From Heliorestis acidaminivorans (GTDB taxonomy: Bacteria > Bacillota > Desulfitobacteriia > Heliobacteriales > Heliobacteriaceae): DNA of 64,000 nucleotides. The translations under genes were made by a program, and so were the position numbers. Below the pieces are notes generated by a model. That model searched no databases and was not told the origin of the DNA. It worked only from the letters and a program-made list of their open reading frames with translations. The DNA is taken from contig NZ_WBXO01000013.1 of the NCBI RefSeq assembly GCF_008933955.1, positions 1 to 64,000 on the forward strand. Direction: 5' to 3'. Shown in pieces: positions 40,573-48,843 of this stretch; positions within the stretch are counted from its first letter, which is position 1; each line of letters opens with the position of its first letter.

Positions 40573-40691
40573 ACATTATCTTGAACGTATTTTCCTCTTT
40601 CCTTTAGAGGAAAAATAAAGGTTAATGGCGAATATGTTCCCACAAGTTCATTGATACGATTATGTTTCATTCGATGGGGGGTTGGAGCTTT

Positions 40692-40958
40692 ATGTCTCAT
40701 GATTCCTTTGAACAAACCATGATGTTTCAGGCCAAAGAAGAAGAAGAGATGGCAACTAGCGAGATTCTTCAAGCGGTCTATCAAGCCCTGAAAGAAAAAG
40801 GATACAACCCCATTAACCAAATGGTGGGCTATCTTTTGTCAGGTGATCCGGCCTACATTACTAGTCACAACAATGCCCGTAACCTTATTCGCAAACTAGA
40901 ACGAGACGATCTCTTAGAAGAACTAGTTCGACATTATCTAGAGTCCAATAAAAAATAA
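40692..40958 (+). CDS. ireB: IreB family regulatory protein (DUF965)
   Basis: 88 residues: [20 protein letters not shown], then [20 protein letters not shown] and [18 protein letters not shown], the DUF965 signature. Enterococcal IreB is a substrate of the PASTA kinase IreK and limits cephalosporin resistance. The conserved Thr-Ser near MATSEIL is the likely phosphosite by analogy. B. subtilis yrzL occupies the same place between alaS and yrrK. Confidence 0.92.
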   Translation: MSHDSFEQTMMFQAKEEEEMATSEILQAVYQALKEKGYNPINQMVGYLLSGDPAYITSHNNARNLIRKLERDDLLEELVRHYLESNKK

Positions 40959-40977
40959 CAGTACGAAAGATTAAGCA

Positions 40978-41928
40978 ATGCTATCGCAAAGAGAATTAGG
41001 TCACACAGGAATATACGTATCCAGACTATGTTTTGGTAGCCTGACTTTAGGACCACTGCAAGCTAATTTGCCCCTTCAAGAAGGGGCAGATCTGCTTCGG
41101 AGGGCTTTTGAGTCAGGTGTTAATTTTATTGACACAGCTCAGCTATACCAGACTTATCCTTACATCAGACAAGCCTTAGCTGGTTACGACCAACCAGTTG
41201 TCATAGCTACCAAATCCTACGCCTACAATCGAGAAGATATGGCCAAAGCAGTAGAAGAAGCACGAAGAGAGCTTGATCGTGACGTTATAGATATTTTTTT
41301 GCTTCACGAACAGGAAAGCGAACATACCATTTCAGGACACCAAGAAGCTCTAGAATATCTTCTCGAAGCCAAAAGCAGAGGTATCATAAGAGCTACAGGA
41401 CTTTCTACGCACACTATAAGAGCCGTAAGAGCCGCTACAAATCATCCTGACCTAGAGGTCATTCATCCCATAATCAACCGCTCTGGCATCGGCATCGTCG
41501 ATGGCACAGCAGAAGAGATGGTACAAGCCCTAGCCCAAGCCTACGAAGCAGGAAAAGGCATTTACGGCATGAAAGCTCTCGGTGGCGGCCACCTTTTTGG
41601 ACAAGCTAGAATAGCTTTAGAGTGGGTTTTACAAAACCAGCATCTTCATGCCATTGCTGTAGGAATGCAAAGCGAAGAAGAACTAGCCCTCAACATAGAA
41701 CTCTTTCAAGGACAGAAAGGCAACGAAGCAACCTGGCAAGCAGTACAGCAAAAAAAACGACGACTACTCATAGAAGAATGGTGCAGTGGTTGTGGCAACT
41801 GTCTCGCTCAATGTCCCCAAGGAGTATTACAGATTGAAGCAGAGAAAGCGACAGTCAATCAGGAGCAATGCATCCTCTGTGGATACTGTAGCAGTGCCTG
41901 TCCTGACTTTTGTATCAAGGTGGTATAG
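40978..41928 (+). CDS. Aldo/keto reductase fused to a ferredoxin domain
   Basis: 316 residues. The aldo/keto reductase barrel (about 1-260) starts ELGHTGIYVSRLCFGS and has the Asp/Tyr region FIDTAQLYQTYPYI; the C-terminal part has two 4Fe-4S motifs, CSGCGNCLAQCP and CILCGYCSSACP. Such fusions are common in anaerobes and may couple NAD(P)H-independent electron supply to a carbonyl reduction; substrate unknown. It is inserted between ireB and ruvX, which are neighbours in B. subtilis. Confidence 0.9.
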   Translation: MLSQRELGHTGIYVSRLCFGSLTLGPLQANLPLQEGADLLRRAFESGVNFIDTAQLYQTYPYIRQALAGYDQPVVIATKSYAYNREDMAKAVEEARRELDRDVIDIFLLHEQESEHTISGHQEALEYLLEAKSRGIIRATGLSTHTIRAVRAATNHPDLEVIHPIINRSGIGIVDGTAEEMVQALAQAYEAGKGIYGMKALGGGHLFGQARIALEWVLQNQHLHAIAVGMQSEEELALNIELFQGQKGNEATWQAVQQKKRRLLIEEWCSGCGNCLAQCPQGVLQIEAEKATVNQEQCILCGYCSSACPDFCIKVV

Positions 41929-41931
41929 ATT

Positions 41932-42348
41932 ATGCGCATCCTCGGCTTAGACGTAGGTGACAAAAGAATCGGCATTGCCATCTCTGATCCCATGGGCTGG
42001 ACAGCTCAAGGCATAGAAACCTTAAAGCGACAATCTAAGGAAAAAGATCTAGCACGCCTTGTAGAATTAATCCATACCTATGAAGTGGATACCATTGTTT
42101 GTGGTTTGCCACGTAACATGAATGGCACTTACGGTCCTAAAGCAGAAGAAACACGTCGCTTTGGCGATAAACTACAAGAACACTTCCAAATCCCCCTGAT
42201 ATACTGGGATGAACGCCTTACTACAGTGTCAGCTCAGAAAACACTCCTACAAGGTGACGTTTCACGAGCTAAGCGCAAAGAAGTAGTTGACAAAATAGCC
42301 GCCGTTTTTATCTTGCAAAACTACCTTGACGCTAGAGCAAAAAGTTAA
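41932..42348 (+). CDS. ruvX: Holliday junction resolvase-like RuvX (YqgF)
   Basis: 138 residues with RNase H-like fold: ILGLDVGDKRIGIAISDP at the start, VCGLPRNMNGTYGPKAEE and IYWDERLTTVSAQ, VDKIAAVFILQNYLD. In other bacteria YqgF acts in pre-16S rRNA 5' processing; resolvase activity is debated. Starts 3 bases after the aldo/keto reductase. Confidence 0.95.
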   Translation: MRILGLDVGDKRIGIAISDPMGWTAQGIETLKRQSKEKDLARLVELIHTYEVDTIVCGLPRNMNGTYGPKAEETRRFGDKLQEHFQIPLIYWDERLTTVSAQKTLLQGDVSRAKRKEVVDKIAAVFILQNYLDARAKS

Positions 42349-42396
42349 CTATGTTTATAACCAAAAAAGAGAGGACATACTAACTTTGAGCATTCA

Positions 42397-42426
42397 TTGA
42401 CAAAGTAGAAAAGACTGGTATACAAT
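42397..42426 (+). promoter_or_regulatory. Promoter of the DUF1292 gene
   Basis: TTGACA (42397-42402), 18-base spacer, TACAAT (42421-42426). Confidence 0.65.
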
Positions 42427-42462
42427 GATATCAGCTTGGTATCGAATTGAGGTGATAGGCGA

Positions 42463-42729
42463 ATGGATCAGGAACAAGAAAACATCATCATTCTCTCAGA
42501 CGAAGAGGGTAACGAGATTGAATTCGAGGAACTGGACAGAGTTGAAGTAGATGGCAAAGAATATGCTATCCTTCTACCAGCCGATGACGAAGAAGATGAG
42601 GCTATCATCTTGCGTGTGGAACTAGAAGATGGTGAAGAAGTATTTAGTCACATTGAAGATGATGAAGAATGGGAAAAAGTGGCTGACTATTGGCAAGAAC
42701 TCACCGAAGAAGAAGTGGACGAAGACTAA
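42463..42729 (+). CDS. DUF1292 family protein (YrzB-like)
   Basis: 88 very acidic residues with the DUF1292 pattern IILSDEEGNEIEFEELD and KEYAILLPADDEEDEAIILR. Function unknown. Same position as B. subtilis yrzB, between yrrK (ruvX) and yrrL (mltG). Own promoter and terminator. Confidence 0.92.
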   Translation: MDQEQENIIILSDEEGNEIEFEELDRVEVDGKEYAILLPADDEEDEAIILRVELEDGEEVFSHIEDDEEWEKVADYWQELTEEEVDED

Positions 42730-42748
42730 TCGAATCGTTCAATTCAAT

Positions 42749-42780
42749 GAAAACCATCCGGGCAACTGGGTGGTTTTTTG
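42749..42780 (+). terminator. Terminator of the DUF1292 gene
   Basis: AAACCATCCGG / CTGGGTGGTTT with a GCAA loop and a six-T run. Confidence 0.9.
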
Positions 42781-42792
42781 ATTTTTCTATTT

Positions 42793-42832
42793 TTCGACAG
42801 ATGTTGAGCCTCAAAGCAGAAAGAAGTATAAT
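42793..42832 (+). promoter_or_regulatory. Promoter of mltG with an adjoining Spo0A-box-like site
   Basis: TTGAGC (42804-42809), 17-base spacer, TATAAT (42827-42832). TTCGACA at 42793-42799, the reverse complement of the Spo0A box TGTCGAA, abuts the -35 region. The promoter is convincing; the Spo0A link is a guess from one 7-base match. Confidence 0.6.
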
Positions 42833-42920
42833 GCTTTCATGAGCATTAACAAAGAACATATGAAGCTTGTATGTATGAGAATTAATACTTACTGGGAAAG
42901 ACCTTAGAGGAGGCTACATC

Positions 42921-43931
42921 ATGGGCAAAAGGAAAAAAAGTAGATTAGGCTTAAGCCTGATTACCATTTTCCTATTGGGAATCGTTTTTACCTACTTTTT
43001 ATATGAACAACAACTAAAACCATTATCAGCAGAGTCAACAGAACAAATCTACGTAACAATTCCATCTAATGCTACCGTAGAGCAGATTGGACAGCTATTA
43101 GAAGACGAAGGCTTAATTAGAAGCGGAGCAGCTTTTTACTACTATGTCCGTTTCAACGCCGAAGAGTTTCTCAAAGCAGGAGAATATGCACTTAGTCCAT
43201 CTATGGCCTTACCTGAAATAGTACAAGAACTGCAAAATGGCAAGCCAGTTCTCCATACTTTTACCATACCAGAAGGCTTTAGCATTAAGCAGATTACGAA
43301 ACTTTTAACAGAAAGAAATTTTGTAAAAGAAGACCTCTTTCACCATGCGCTAGCTTTTACGCCTCTTCCTTACGACTATATAGAAGATACAGGTGATATT
43401 AACAGACTAGAAGGATTTCTATTTCCCGCTACCTATCGCGTTGCACGGAACATAAGCGAAGAAGAACTAGTCAAAATGCTCGTTGCCCGCTTTGACCAAG
43501 AAGTAACGGCAGAAGTGCGACAAAGAGCAGACGAATTGGGCATGACTATAAAAGAAGTAGTTACACTAGCTTCCATTATCGAAAGAGAAGCAGTGATTCA
43601 CGAAGAAAGACCAATTATATCAGCTGTTTTTCACAACCGTCTTAACTCTAACCGTAGGTTAGAAGCTTGTTCCACTATTCAATACCTGCTAGACGAACCA
43701 AGAGAGAAGCTCTACCTGCAAGACCTAGAGATTCAATCGCCTTATAACACCTACCGTAATAATGGTTTGCCTCCAGGACCTATCGCTTCGCCAGGTATTC
43801 TGAGCTTTAATGCCGCTCTCTACCCCTCTAACGTAGACTATCTATACTTTGTAGCCAAAGGTCAAGGATACCATCACTTCAGTAGAACTTTTGAAGAACA
43901 CAATCGGGCGGTGGCACGCTATGTCAATTGA
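42921..43931 (+). CDS. mltG: Endolytic transglycosylase MltG
   Basis: 336 residues: N-terminal membrane helix (about 9-28), LysM-like part (TIPSNATVEQIGQLLEDEGL) and YceG catalytic domain with the Glu in LASIIEREAV, plus STIQYLL and NTYRNNGLPPGPIASPG. It cuts nascent peptidoglycan glycan chains at the membrane and sets their length. AGAGGAGG precedes the ATG. Overlaps the U32 gene by 11 bases. Confidence 0.95.
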   Translation: MGKRKKSRLGLSLITIFLLGIVFTYFLYEQQLKPLSAESTEQIYVTIPSNATVEQIGQLLEDEGLIRSGAAFYYYVRFNAEEFLKAGEYALSPSMALPEIVQELQNGKPVLHTFTIPEGFSIKQITKLLTERNFVKEDLFHHALAFTPLPYDYIEDTGDINRLEGFLFPATYRVARNISEEELVKMLVARFDQEVTAEVRQRADELGMTIKEVVTLASIIEREAVIHEERPIISAVFHNRLNSNRRLEACSTIQYLLDEPREKLYLQDLEIQSPYNTYRNNGLPPGPIASPGILSFNAALYPSNVDYLYFVAKGQGYHHFSRTFEEHNRAVARYVN

Positions 43932-45354
43932 ACTGCTTGCACCAGCAGGCAATCTTGAAAAACTAACAATGGCACTCCACTACGGTGCCGATGCACTTTA
44001 CATGGCTGGAGAGCGCTTTGGACTTCGAGCCTATGCTGGTAACTTTACGACAGAACAAATGTCTAAGGGCATAGCAGAAGCCCATAAACAAGGCAAAAAA
44101 GCTTATGTAACAGTAAATATTTTTGCTCATAACAAAGATCTACAGGGCCTAGACGATTACTTGCGAGAACTAGAAGCTATAGGAGCAGACGCCATCATCG
44201 TCTCCGATCCTGGTGTTTTTGCCATAGCTCGTCGCACCGTTCCCAACCTACCTATCCATATAAGCACACAAGCCAACGTAACGAACCTAGAAGCGGCTCG
44301 TTTCTGGGCTGAACAAGGCGCTGAACGCATCGTTTTAGCCCGCGAACTGACGCTAGCAGAGATCAAGGAAATCCATGAGCAGGTCAACGTAGAACTAGAA
44401 GTTTTTGTTCATGGCGCTATGTGCATGTCTTATTCTGGCCGCTGTCTAATTAGCGACTACCTAACAGGTCGCAAAGCCAATCAAGGCGAATGTACTCAAG
44501 CTTGCCGCTGGAAGTACGCACTTATGGAAGAACAGCGCCCAGGTATGTATATGCCTATCGAAGAAGATGAGAGAGGATCTTACATCTTTAACGCTCGAGA
44601 CCTATGCCTCCTTGAAGATATACCCGCCCTTATCGAAAGCGGCGTCAAAAGCTTCAAAATCGAAGGTCGCATGAAAAGCGTGCACTACGTAGCCACAGTG
44701 ACGCAAGTTTATCGTCGCGCCATCGACAGCTACTACAAAAGAAAAGCAGAAGGCAAAGAATACAAAGTCGATCGAGCTTGGTGGGATGAACTAGGCAAGA
44801 TTAGCCATCGCCCTTACACAAGAGGTTTTCTTCACGGTCCTCCAGGGCAAGAACCAGACGTAGCTTACAACCGAGAATATGACTTTGTCGGATTAGTTCG
44901 CCAATATGACGAAAAAAACAAGCGAGTACAAGTAGAAGTTCGTAACCGCATCCTCCTTGGCGACATATTAGAATTTAGTGGTCCTGACAAAGCGGCTTTT
45001 CTAACCGTAGCCAACGAAATGTGGGATGAAGAAGAAAAGGCAATTGAGCAAGCACCGCGACCGCACCAACTGATCTGGCTCAAGAGCCGCTTCCCTTTAG
45101 ACCAGCTGGACATGGTTCGCCGTCCCAAAGGCAGTGGGGAAGAAGAATATCTTAAAGTACGCATCGATCCTTCCCATATCTTTTACCTCGACATTATCCT
45201 CGAAGGATTTGGACACCTTGGAGTTCCCACAACAGTGGACCGGCAGAGCGGCATTGTGCTTATAAGAACTACAAAAGATACAAGACCAGAAGTAATTAAA
45301 ATCCTCGAAACACTACCCTGGCCAACTCAGCTATACAACAGCAATGAACCATAA
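43921..45354 (+). CDS. U32 family peptidase-like protein (tRNA hydroxylation TrhP type)
   Basis: 477 residues. U32 signature EVFVHGAMCMSYSGRCLISD followed by NQGECTQACRWKY, cysteines that can hold an Fe-S cluster, and KSFKIEGRMKS. U32 proteins next to mltG correspond to B. subtilis YrrN/YrrO (TrhP), which form 5-hydroxyuridine at tRNA position 34; only one copy is present here and the methyltransferase yrrM is missing. Start ATG 43921 gives MSIELLAPAGNLEKL and overlaps mltG. Confidence 0.9.
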   Translation: MSIELLAPAGNLEKLTMALHYGADALYMAGERFGLRAYAGNFTTEQMSKGIAEAHKQGKKAYVTVNIFAHNKDLQGLDDYLRELEAIGADAIIVSDPGVFAIARRTVPNLPIHISTQANVTNLEAARFWAEQGAERIVLARELTLAEIKEIHEQVNVELEVFVHGAMCMSYSGRCLISDYLTGRKANQGECTQACRWKYALMEEQRPGMYMPIEEDERGSYIFNARDLCLLEDIPALIESGVKSFKIEGRMKSVHYVATVTQVYRRAIDSYYKRKAEGKEYKVDRAWWDELGKISHRPYTRGFLHGPPGQEPDVAYNREYDFVGLVRQYDEKNKRVQVEVRNRILLGDILEFSGPDKAAFLTVANEMWDEEEKAIEQAPRPHQLIWLKSRFPLDQLDMVRRPKGSGEEEYLKVRIDPSHIFYLDIILEGFGHLGVPTTVDRQSGIVLIRTTKDTRPEVIKILETLPWPTQLYNSNEP

Positions 45355-45413
45355 TATTCCATGTGACCAGAGAGCCTCGGCGGGTACACTAATCTCGGAG
45401 GTGACGGTCAGAA

Positions 45414-45623
45414 ATGGAATTAAAGACAAAAGATTTTCTGATGAAAGCACTGCTTAACGAACAAGAACTAGTCAGAGACTACCAGAAGTTTTCCCAGACT
45501 ACGGACGACTCAGATGTGGCTGAACTATTCAAAGAATACGCAACCACAGATGCCTTACGAGCCAACCGTATCAAAGAGATTCTCCAAGACAAATACGGAG
45601 TAGATGAAGAACTGAAAAGCTAA
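45414..45623 (+). CDS. Small helical protein, 69 residues, unknown
   Basis: ATG 45414 after CGGAGGTGACGG. Mostly charged helices (KTKDFLMKALLNEQELVRDY, then AELFKEYATTDALRANRIKE) reminiscent of a half ferritin-like or rubrerythrin helix pair, but without a complete metal site. Not recognised. Followed by a strong terminator. Confidence 0.7.
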   Translation: MELKTKDFLMKALLNEQELVRDYQKFSQTTDDSDVAELFKEYATTDALRANRIKEILQDKYGVDEELKS

Positions 45624-45658
45624 TCTTCAAGAAGGCAATCTTCAATACAGACAAGCAA

Positions 45659-45697
45659 GACAAAGACCCCGAGCCGAGAGGCTTCGGGGTCTTTGTC
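45659..45697. terminator. Perfect 14-bp hairpin between convergent genes
   Basis: GACAAAGACCCCGA / TCGGGGTCTTTGTC with an 11-base loop. It lies between the + 69-residue gene and the - small membrane gene and probably ends both transcripts. Confidence 0.75.
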
Positions 45698-45735
45698 ATA
45701 AAAAAAGAGCATATGAGACCGGAGATAATGACGAT

Positions 45736-45876
45736 TTATCGAGGCCAGAGCAGATGTCCAAGATAGAATACCAAGGCGATAGCTACAACGTGCCAAACCC
45801 ACCAACCTACATTAAGAAATTCCCATGTAGTACCATCAAGGGCATTCTGCTTTGTCTTTTCTGTTTCGTTTTCCAT
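45736..45876 (-). CDS. Small membrane protein, 46 residues
   Basis: Minus-strand frame starting ATG at 45876 with GGAGAG about 12 bases upstream, ending at 45736. The peptide has a charged N terminus (MENETEKTKQ), a Trp-rich junction WEFLNVGWWVWHVVAIAL and one membrane helix ending GHLLWPR. Helix, tail and ribosome site suggest a real gene, but no function is known. Confidence 0.6.
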   Translation of the reverse strand: MENETEKTKQNALDGTTWEFLNVGWWVWHVVAIALVFYLGHLLWPR

Positions 45877-45998
45877 TGTGCGTAATATCTCTCCTTTCAA
45901 GTTTTTTATAGTATGACCATCACCAAAAGAGATTAAACATGGTAAAACAAATGATAGGAAAAAGAAGAAAAAAATGTCGGAAATATGGAAAATTAAGG

Positions 45999-46027
45999 TT
46001 GACTTTGCATACTATGGAGGGTATAGT
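45999..46027 (+). promoter_or_regulatory. Promoter of abrB
   Basis: TTGACT (45999-46004), 17-base spacer, TATAGT (46022-46027). Predicted leader of about 155 A-rich bases. The 314-base spacer 45877-46190 holds this promoter, the 0A box and nothing else clear. Confidence 0.8.
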
Positions 46028-46047
46028 AAACAGTATATAGGCCAAGC

Positions 46048-46054
46048 TGTCGAA
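46048..46054 (+). promoter_or_regulatory. Spo0A box downstream of the abrB promoter
   Basis: Exact TGTCGAA, about 14 bases after the predicted start of transcription. In B. subtilis Spo0A-P represses abrB from 0A boxes placed downstream of the start, so position and sequence agree. A weaker TGTCGGAA is at 45975-45982. Confidence 0.6.
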
Positions 46055-46190
46055 AGCACAAAACAAAAGACAAATTATGGCAATAAAAAACAACAAGCAC
46101 ACATAACAAAGCATAATAACTAAGGCAAGCAATAATAAGGCCGTTAAGAAAAACATACGTAATAATAAGAACTAGAAAGGGGTAGACAAC

Positions 46191-46439
46191 TTGAAGTCGA
46201 CAGGTATAGTGCGTAAAGTAGATGAACTAGGCAGAGTCGTAATTCCTATGGAGCTACGAAGAATTATGGGCATCGCTGAGAAGGATGGACTGGAGATTTA
46301 CGTAGAAAACGAAAAAATAATCCTTAAGAAATACGAACCAGCTTGCGTATTTTGTGGCAGTGCCGTGCAAATACAAGACTACAAAGGCAAAATGGTCTGC
46401 CGCAAATGTGCCACCGCCGTAGCCGATCACGTTGTCTAA
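46191..46439 (+). CDS. abrB: AbrB family transition-state regulator with C-terminal zinc knuckles
   Basis: 82 residues. The swapped-hairpin DNA-binding domain (KSTGIVRKVDELGRVVIPME, LRRIMGIAEKDGLEIYV, EKIILKKYEP) is nearly that of Bacillus AbrB. The C-terminal part differs: CVFCGS and CRKC form a probable zinc ribbon instead of the AbrB oligomerisation tail. Represses post-exponential genes by family analogy. TTG start with AAAGGGG upstream; own promoter with Spo0A box. Confidence 0.92.
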   Translation: MKSTGIVRKVDELGRVVIPMELRRIMGIAEKDGLEIYVENEKIILKKYEPACVFCGSAVQIQDYKGKMVCRKCATAVADHVV

Positions 46440-46442
46440 CAA

Positions 46443-46478
46443 AAAAGACGCCCTCACTTAAGAGGTCGTCTTTTTTTG
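46443..46478. terminator. Bidirectional terminator abrB / PAP2
   Basis: AAAGACG-CCCTC / GAGG-TCGTCTTT stem with A runs on the left and T runs on the right; the PAP2 stop codon lies within it. Confidence 0.85.
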
Positions 46479-47132
46479 TTCACTAAACTGCTCAACCTTT
46501 TCACTTTTTGGCCAAGAGAAATGGAATTTATAATCTGACTGCAAGACAAACCAGAAAGCGGCCGTCCCTAACAAGGAAGCGAGAACATCGCTAGGCCAAT
46601 GAGCACCAAGATATACACGACTGACAGCAACAGCTAAGATAGCTACCATAACCATCAGCAAAGCTTTCTTTTGATAAGGTCGGTCAGCTAAAGTAATCAG
46701 CAAAGCCGGCAGAATCAAAGCCGCACCTAAGGTATGGCCAGAAGGAAAGGCTGGAGAAGACTCCATCACTAGAGCTTCAACAATATCAGGTCTTACTCTG
46801 CTAAAAAGAGCCTTTAAAGGATAATTAAAATAAGCCCAAGCCAGCAACAAAGCTAACAACATTTTAGCTTTTTCATAAGCACCTTGGCGAAAAAAAAGAA
46901 ACATAAAAAGCAAGGTCAAAGGAATTAACAACTGCGCTGAGCCAAAATAAGTAATGCCATTCATCAAAGCATTAAGAAAATCATTACGTAAAGAAACAGT
47001 AGCTATTAACAAGGACTCATCAATCTGCCGAATTAGCTCCCAGTTCATAAGGACTTTACCTAATGAACCACTAGCAACAATTACAAAAGTACCAGCCAAC
47101 AAAGCAAGGAAAAAACGAGGTAAATGAAACAG
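46458..47132 (-). CDS. PAP2 family membrane phosphatase
   Basis: About 225 residues with six predicted helices and the three phosphatase motifs KALFSRVRP, PSGHT and SRVYLGAHWPSD with catalytic His residues facing outside. Likely undecaprenyl-diphosphate or phosphatidate phosphatase; not decidable. The frame is open to TTG 47150, but GGAGGG (complement of 47139-47144) lies downstream of that codon and 6 bases before CTG 47132, which begins the protein just before helix 1; CTG start proposed. Confidence 0.9.
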   Translation of the reverse strand: MFHLPRFFLALLAGTFVIVASGSLGKVLMNWELIRQIDESLLIATVSLRNDFLNALMNGITYFGSAQLLIPLTLLFMFLFFRQGAYEKAKMLLALLLAWAYFNYPLKALFSRVRPDIVEALVMESSPAFPSGHTLGAALILPALLITLADRPYQKKALLMVMVAILAVAVSRVYLGAHWPSDVLASLLGTAAFWFVLQSDYKFHFSWPKSEKVEQFSEQKKTTS

Positions 47133-47340
47133 AACAGACCCTCCTAACAAGAACTAAAGCTAAAATGATAACCTTTACTTAAAGTATACCCTAAAACCAC
47201 CTATGTCAAATTACTTTATGCCTTCCTGCACCTTCCTAGTTTGATCATAATAACAAGAAGAGAACAAAAACACTCAAAACAGTTGTTCCCATAAACAAAT
47301 TATGGTATGATGAAGCTAATTAGAAAGAGAGGTGTTGGCT

Positions 47341-47934
47341 TTGAACTTAACACCTAGAGAAAAAGACTTATACCACATGCTTCAGGAATTTGTAAATGCT
47401 AAAGGATACCCGCCTAGCGTCCGAGAAATTGGAGAGAAGATGGGGTGGGCTTCTAGTTCTACTGTTCATCTCTACCTAGAACGCCTAGAAAAAAAAGGCT
47501 ATATCCGCAAAGACCCTTCCAAACCAAGAACAATAGAAATAATTGGTCAACGACCTGACTTTACCTCCATACCACTCATAGGCACAGTCTCAGCTGGTAA
47601 CCCTTTACTAGCTGTAGAATGTATTGAAGAATACTTACCTATCGCCAAAACATTCATCGGTGAAGGAGAATTTTTTGCTCTTCGCGTCCAAGGCGATAGT
47701 ATGATTGAGGCAGGCATCTTTAACGGCGATCTCGTAATCGTGCGCCAACAACAGGATGCCTTAAACAGTGAAATCGTGGTAGCTCTCTTAGAAGATGAAG
47801 TTACAGTCAAGCGATTTTTCAAGGAAAAAGATCAAGTGAGACTACAACCAGAGAATAGCGCACTTGCACCTATCTACTGTCGTGACATGACCATCTTAGG
47901 CAAAGTAGTTACCGTAATAAGACGTTTGAACTAA
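47341..47934 (+). CDS. lexA: SOS repressor LexA
   Basis: About 198 residues: winged helix (PPSVREIGEKMGWASSSTVH), cleavage site Ala85-Gly86 in TVSAGNP, catalytic Ser120 (GDSM) and Lys157 (VTVKRFF). RecA-stimulated self-cleavage opens the DNA-damage regulon. AGAGAGGTG is 8 bases from TTG 47341; GTG 47332 is nearer the site and less likely. No clear LexA box matching the Bacillus pattern was found upstream. Confidence 0.96.
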   Translation: MNLTPREKDLYHMLQEFVNAKGYPPSVREIGEKMGWASSSTVHLYLERLEKKGYIRKDPSKPRTIEIIGQRPDFTSIPLIGTVSAGNPLLAVECIEEYLPIAKTFIGEGEFFALRVQGDSMIEAGIFNGDLVIVRQQQDALNSEIVVALLEDEVTVKRFFKEKDQVRLQPENSALAPIYCRDMTILGKVVTVIRRLN

Positions 47935-48000
47935 GAATTCACTAATATTCCATAACTAGAAGTGCAAGCTCAGACAAGATAAAGCTCTACAGAATAAAAG

Positions 48001-48035
48001 ACCAGATCTTCACAATACGGAAGATCTGGTCTTTT
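48001..48035 (+). terminator. Terminator of lexA
   Basis: ACCAGATCTT / AAGATCTGGT perfect stem with a CACAATACGG loop and CTTTTT. Confidence 0.92.
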
Positions 48036-48111
48036 TGGTTTTATTTGCCCTGTCACCTGTCAAGCACTACCGCCATAGGATATATGACAGTATCTGACCG
48101 GAGGTGGGCTC

Positions 48112-48813
48112 ATGATTGACATTGTAGGAGCCTTAATTCTTCCTTTTATAAAGGGTGTTACAGCTCTGATGAGCTATATAAGTAACAACGCCTTTCCTCA
48201 TCCTTTAAGTGAGAAGGAAGAAAAGCTCTACCTACAAAAACTAACCAAAGGTGACGGCGAAGCAAGAAACAAACTTATCGAACACAACTTACGCCTTGTC
48301 GCTCATGTATGCAAAAAATTTGACGGTACTGGTGAGAACAATGACGATCTGATCTCCATTGGCACAATAGGACTAATCAAAGCGATTAATACTTTTAAGC
48401 CGGATAAAGGAACGAAGCTAGCTACTTATGCCGCTCGGTGCATCGAAAACGAAATTCTCATGCACTTACGGGCCATGAAGAAAACGCGTGGAGAAGTGTC
48501 CCTTCACGATCCCATTGGTGTAGACAAAGAAGGCAATGAGATCACTCTTATAGATATTTTAGGTTCTGACGGCGACAGCGTACCTGATATCGTCGAAAGC
48601 GCTCTTGAACAAGCGAGATTGCTCAAGAAGATGAAAAAACTAACGAAAAGAGAACGTTATGTACTAGAACTACGTTACGGACTGCTCAGTGGTGCTAGGC
48701 AAACACAGCGAGAGATCGCCAAAAATTTGGGAATTTCAAGATCTTACGTTTCTAGGATTGAAAAGAGAGCCGTTCAAAAGTTGATGAAAGATTTAGGGAC
48801 AGAAGGAGCTTAG
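48112..48813 (+). CDS. sigK: Sporulation sigma factor SigK
   Basis: 233 residues: [62 protein letters not shown] and a region-4 helix-turn-helix ([20 protein letters not shown]). The first ~20 hydrophobic residues are the pro-sequence that anchors pro-SigK until SpoIVFB cleavage in the mother cell. The gene is unsplit, with no skin-type element. GGAGGTGGG precedes ATG 48112. The presence of bofC in the window fits control of its processing. Confidence 0.93.
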   Translation: MIDIVGALILPFIKGVTALMSYISNNAFPHPLSEKEEKLYLQKLTKGDGEARNKLIEHNLRLVAHVCKKFDGTGENNDDLISIGTIGLIKAINTFKPDKGTKLATYAARCIENEILMHLRAMKKTRGEVSLHDPIGVDKEGNEITLIDILGSDGDSVPDIVESALEQARLLKKMKKLTKRERYVLELRYGLLSGARQTQREIAKNLGISRSYVSRIEKRAVQKLMKDLGTEGA

Positions 48814-48843
48814 CTCAAGGTAATCTTTTCAGTTGCTCTATTC

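Noticed and set aside
45920-46156. Hydrophobic 78-codon minus-strand frame
   Set aside because: AT-rich region antisense to the abrB promoter and leader; hydrophobicity follows from T-rich codons and no ribosome site is present.
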